From: JANXPZ01 sp034678345
GTDB taxonomy: Bacteria; Eisenbacteria; RBG-16-71-46
Length of the DNA: 7,548 bases
Reading direction: 5' to 3'
NCBI GenBank assembly: GCA_034678345.1
Contig: JAXDBZ010000163.1
Span: forward strand, 1 to 7,548
In this document: positions 6,232 through 7,548 of the stretch, one piece after another
Numbering within the stretch: the first letter of the stretch is position 1
How the letters are laid out: the number at the start of each line of letters is the position of its first letter
The notes under the pieces: model-generated
Told to the model about the DNA's origin: nothing
What the model saw: the letters and a program-made list of their open reading frames with translations, nothing else
Databases searched by the model: none
Translations under genes and position numbers: made by a program

Positions 6232-7548
6232 CAGCCCTCCTCCCCCGCGCCGGCGAGCACGCCCGCGAGCGCCACGCCGTGCGAGGCCTTGCGCAGCACG
6301 ACCACGCCGGGGCCCCGCTCGGCCCGCTGGGCCGCCGCCAGCGCCGGCTTGCCGTCGAAGTGGCGCGCGGTCGTGCCGGCCCGCTTCGCCCCCGAGGCGT
6401 AGTCGGCGGCGTGCGCGCCCACGACCCACAGCTCCACGTCCTTCACCTGCGCCCCGACCTCGCGGTGGAGCGTCGCCGCGCGCGCGCCCAGCTCGAGCAT
6501 GTCGCCGAGCACCGCGATGCGGCGGCGCGCGCCCGGCCAGCCGGCCAGGGTGGCGAGCGCCGCCCGCGCCGAGTCGGGGTTGGCGTTGTAGCAGTCCACC
6601 AGCACCGTGCCGCCGTGCGCCTGGCGCACCTCCATCCGTCCCGGCAGGCCGCGCACCGCGGCGAGCGCGGCCACGACCACCGCCGGGTCGAGCCCCAGCT
6701 CGCGCGCCACCGCCAGGGCGGCCAGCGCGTTCGGCACCTGGTGCGCGCCCACCAGCCGCAGCGCGAGCGGCGGGAAGCCGGCGACCTCGATGCGGCTGCC
6801 CTCCGGGCCGAGGTCGGTGACGCTCTCCGGGTGCACGTCGGCCGAGCGGGCGAGCCCGTAGGTGACGAGGCGCGCGCGCACGCCCTCCAGCGCCGCCAGC
6901 AGGCGCGGCGAGTCGGCGCCGGCGAACAGCGGCCGGCCGGCCGCGAGCGCCCGCCCCAGGTTCGCCTTCTCCCGCGCCACCGTCTCGAGCGTGCCGAAAC
7001 CCTCGAGGTGGGCGCGGCCGACGTTCGTGATCACGGCGGCGTCGGGCGCGGCCAGCGCCGCCAGCGCCGCGATCTCGCCGGGGTGGTTCGTGCCGATCTC
7101 GACCACCGCGTTGCGGTGCTCCGGACGCAGCCGCAGCAGCGTCAGCGGCGTGCCCCACTGGTTGTTCAGGTTGCCCTCGGTGCGCAGCGTGGGCCCGGTG
7201 GTCGCCAGCGCCGCGGCCACCAGCTCGCGCGTCGTGGTCTTGCCGGCGCTGCCGGTGATGCAGAGCAGCAGCCCGCTCCAGCCCCGCCGGTGGCCGTGCG
7301 CCAGGCTCGCGAGCGCCGCGGTCACGTCCTCGACCAGCACGAGCGGCCCCGGCTCGCGGCCGCGCCACGCCTCGTAGCGCGACCGCGCGCACAGCGCCGC
7401 GGCGGCGCCGCGCCGGAAGGCCTCGGCCAGGAAGTCGTGCCCGTCGGCGCGGCTGCCGGGCAGCGGCACGAACAGCATGCCGGGCGCCAGCGCCCGCGTG
7501 TCGATCCCGGCGCCCTCGACCGGGGCGGCCAGGAACGCCTCGCGCCCC
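6231..7548 (-). CDS. murF: UDP-MurNAc-tripeptide--D-Ala-D-Ala ligase MurF, 5'-partial
   Basis: Cytoplasmic ATP-dependent Mur ligase that adds D-Ala-D-Ala to UDP-MurNAc-tripeptide, giving the pentapeptide precursor used by MraY. The window shows 438 residues plus TGA. The frame stays open to the edge, and the first visible residues include IDTRALAPG and LFVPLPGSRADGHDF, the normal MurF N-terminal domain, so an ATG at 7478 is internal and only about 15-30 residues are missing (E. coli MurF has 452). Visible-residue numbering: ATP loop TGSAGKTTT near 98-106; GNLNNQWGTPLTLL near 125; EIGTNHPGEI near 150; AHLEGFG near 179; a Lys in AREKANL near 194, the probable carbamylated lysine; NALAAL near 273; DCYNANPDS near 318; VLGDMLELG near 346. 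The C-terminal family motif, usually K-G/A-S-R, reads KASH here. The last residues, EEG, are encoded by the Shine-Dalgarno sequence of mraY. Identity is secure. Confidence 0.97.
   Translation of the reverse strand, partial: GREAFLAAPVEGAGIDTRALAPGMLFVPLPGSRADGHDFLAEAFRRGAAAALCARSRYEAWRGREPGPLVLVEDVTAALASLAHGHRRGWSGLLLCITGSAGKTTTRELVAAALATTGPTLRTEGNLNNQWGTPLTLLRLRPEHRNAVVEIGTNHPGEIAALAALAAPDAAVITNVGRAHLEGFGTLETVAREKANLGRALAAGRPLFAGADSPRLLAALEGVRARLVTYGLARSADVHPESVTDLGPEGSRIEVAGFPPLALRLVGAHQVPNALAALAVARELGLDPAVVVAALAAVRGLPGRMEVRQAHGGTVLVDCYNANPDSARAALATLAGWPGARRRIAVLGDMLELGARAATLHREVGAQVKDVELWVVGAHAADYASGAKRAGTTARHFDGKPALAAAQRAERGPGVVVLRKASHGVALAGVLAGAGEEG
6235..6246 (-). promoter_or_regulatory. 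Strong Shine-Dalgarno for mraY
   Basis: On the coding strand this reads GGGGGAGGAGGG, followed by CTGATG. A perfect GGAGG core sits 7 bases before the mraY ATG, entirely within the last codons of murF (GGG GAG GAG GGC TGA). It fixes the mraY start at 6231. Confidence 0.85.

Noticed and set aside
5242..6402. Plus-strand open frame of 386 codons opposite mraY
   Set aside because: The translation is His/Glu/Gln-rich, as expected from reading membrane-protein codons backwards; no family match is apparent.
7476..7478. ATG considered as the murF start
   Set aside because: The upstream codons in the same frame encode conserved MurF N-terminal residues (IDTRALAPG), so this Met is internal and the gene begins outside the window.
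1..7548. Search for mobile elements, CRISPR arrays, tRNAs, riboswitches or a novel accessory system
   Set aside because: Six overlapping housekeeping genes fill almost the whole window; no repeats, foreign composition or unexplained gene-sized stretch was seen.

Overview
This window is a compact, fully coding piece of the bacterial division and cell wall (dcw) gene cluster. All genes lie on the minus strand, so transcription runs from position 7548 towards 1. In that direction the order is murF (start cut off by the window edge), mraY, murD, ftsW, murG, murC, and then the start of one more reading frame that runs off at position 1. This is the classical dcw order. The next gene in many clusters is murB, but the 31 codons visible here are not enough to recognise it.

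The genes cover consecutive steps of peptidoglycan precursor synthesis. MurC adds L-Ala, MurD adds D-Glu and MurF adds D-Ala-D-Ala to the UDP-MurNAc chain. MraY moves phospho-MurNAc-pentapeptide onto undecaprenyl phosphate (lipid I), and MurG adds GlcNAc to give lipid II. FtsW, a SEDS-family glycan polymerase of the divisome, uses lipid II at the septum. MurE, the ligase between MurD and MurF, is not in the window; it normally lies just upstream of murF.

There is no intergenic DNA between the genes. Every stop codon overlaps the next start: TGATG at murF/mraY, murG/murC and murC/next frame; GTGA at mraY/murD and murD/ftsW; ATGA at ftsW/murG. This implies one polycistronic mRNA with translational coupling. 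I see no promoter, terminator, RNA gene, mobile element or CRISPR array. No stretch of 300 bases lacks a gene.

The DNA is very GC-rich (by eye around 70% or more), with G/C at most third codon positions. Protein features fit a Gram-negative-type bacterium. MurC begins much like deltaproteobacterial MurC, while MurG (QEQN) and FtsW (QPN) carry variants I associate with FCB-group lineages such as Eisenbacteria or Gemmatimonadota. The taxon stays unresolved. All key catalytic motifs are intact, so this looks like a working housekeeping operon. I did not find a convincing new biological system; the points of interest are junction architecture, a phased G7 tract at the end of murC, and a few motif substitutions.
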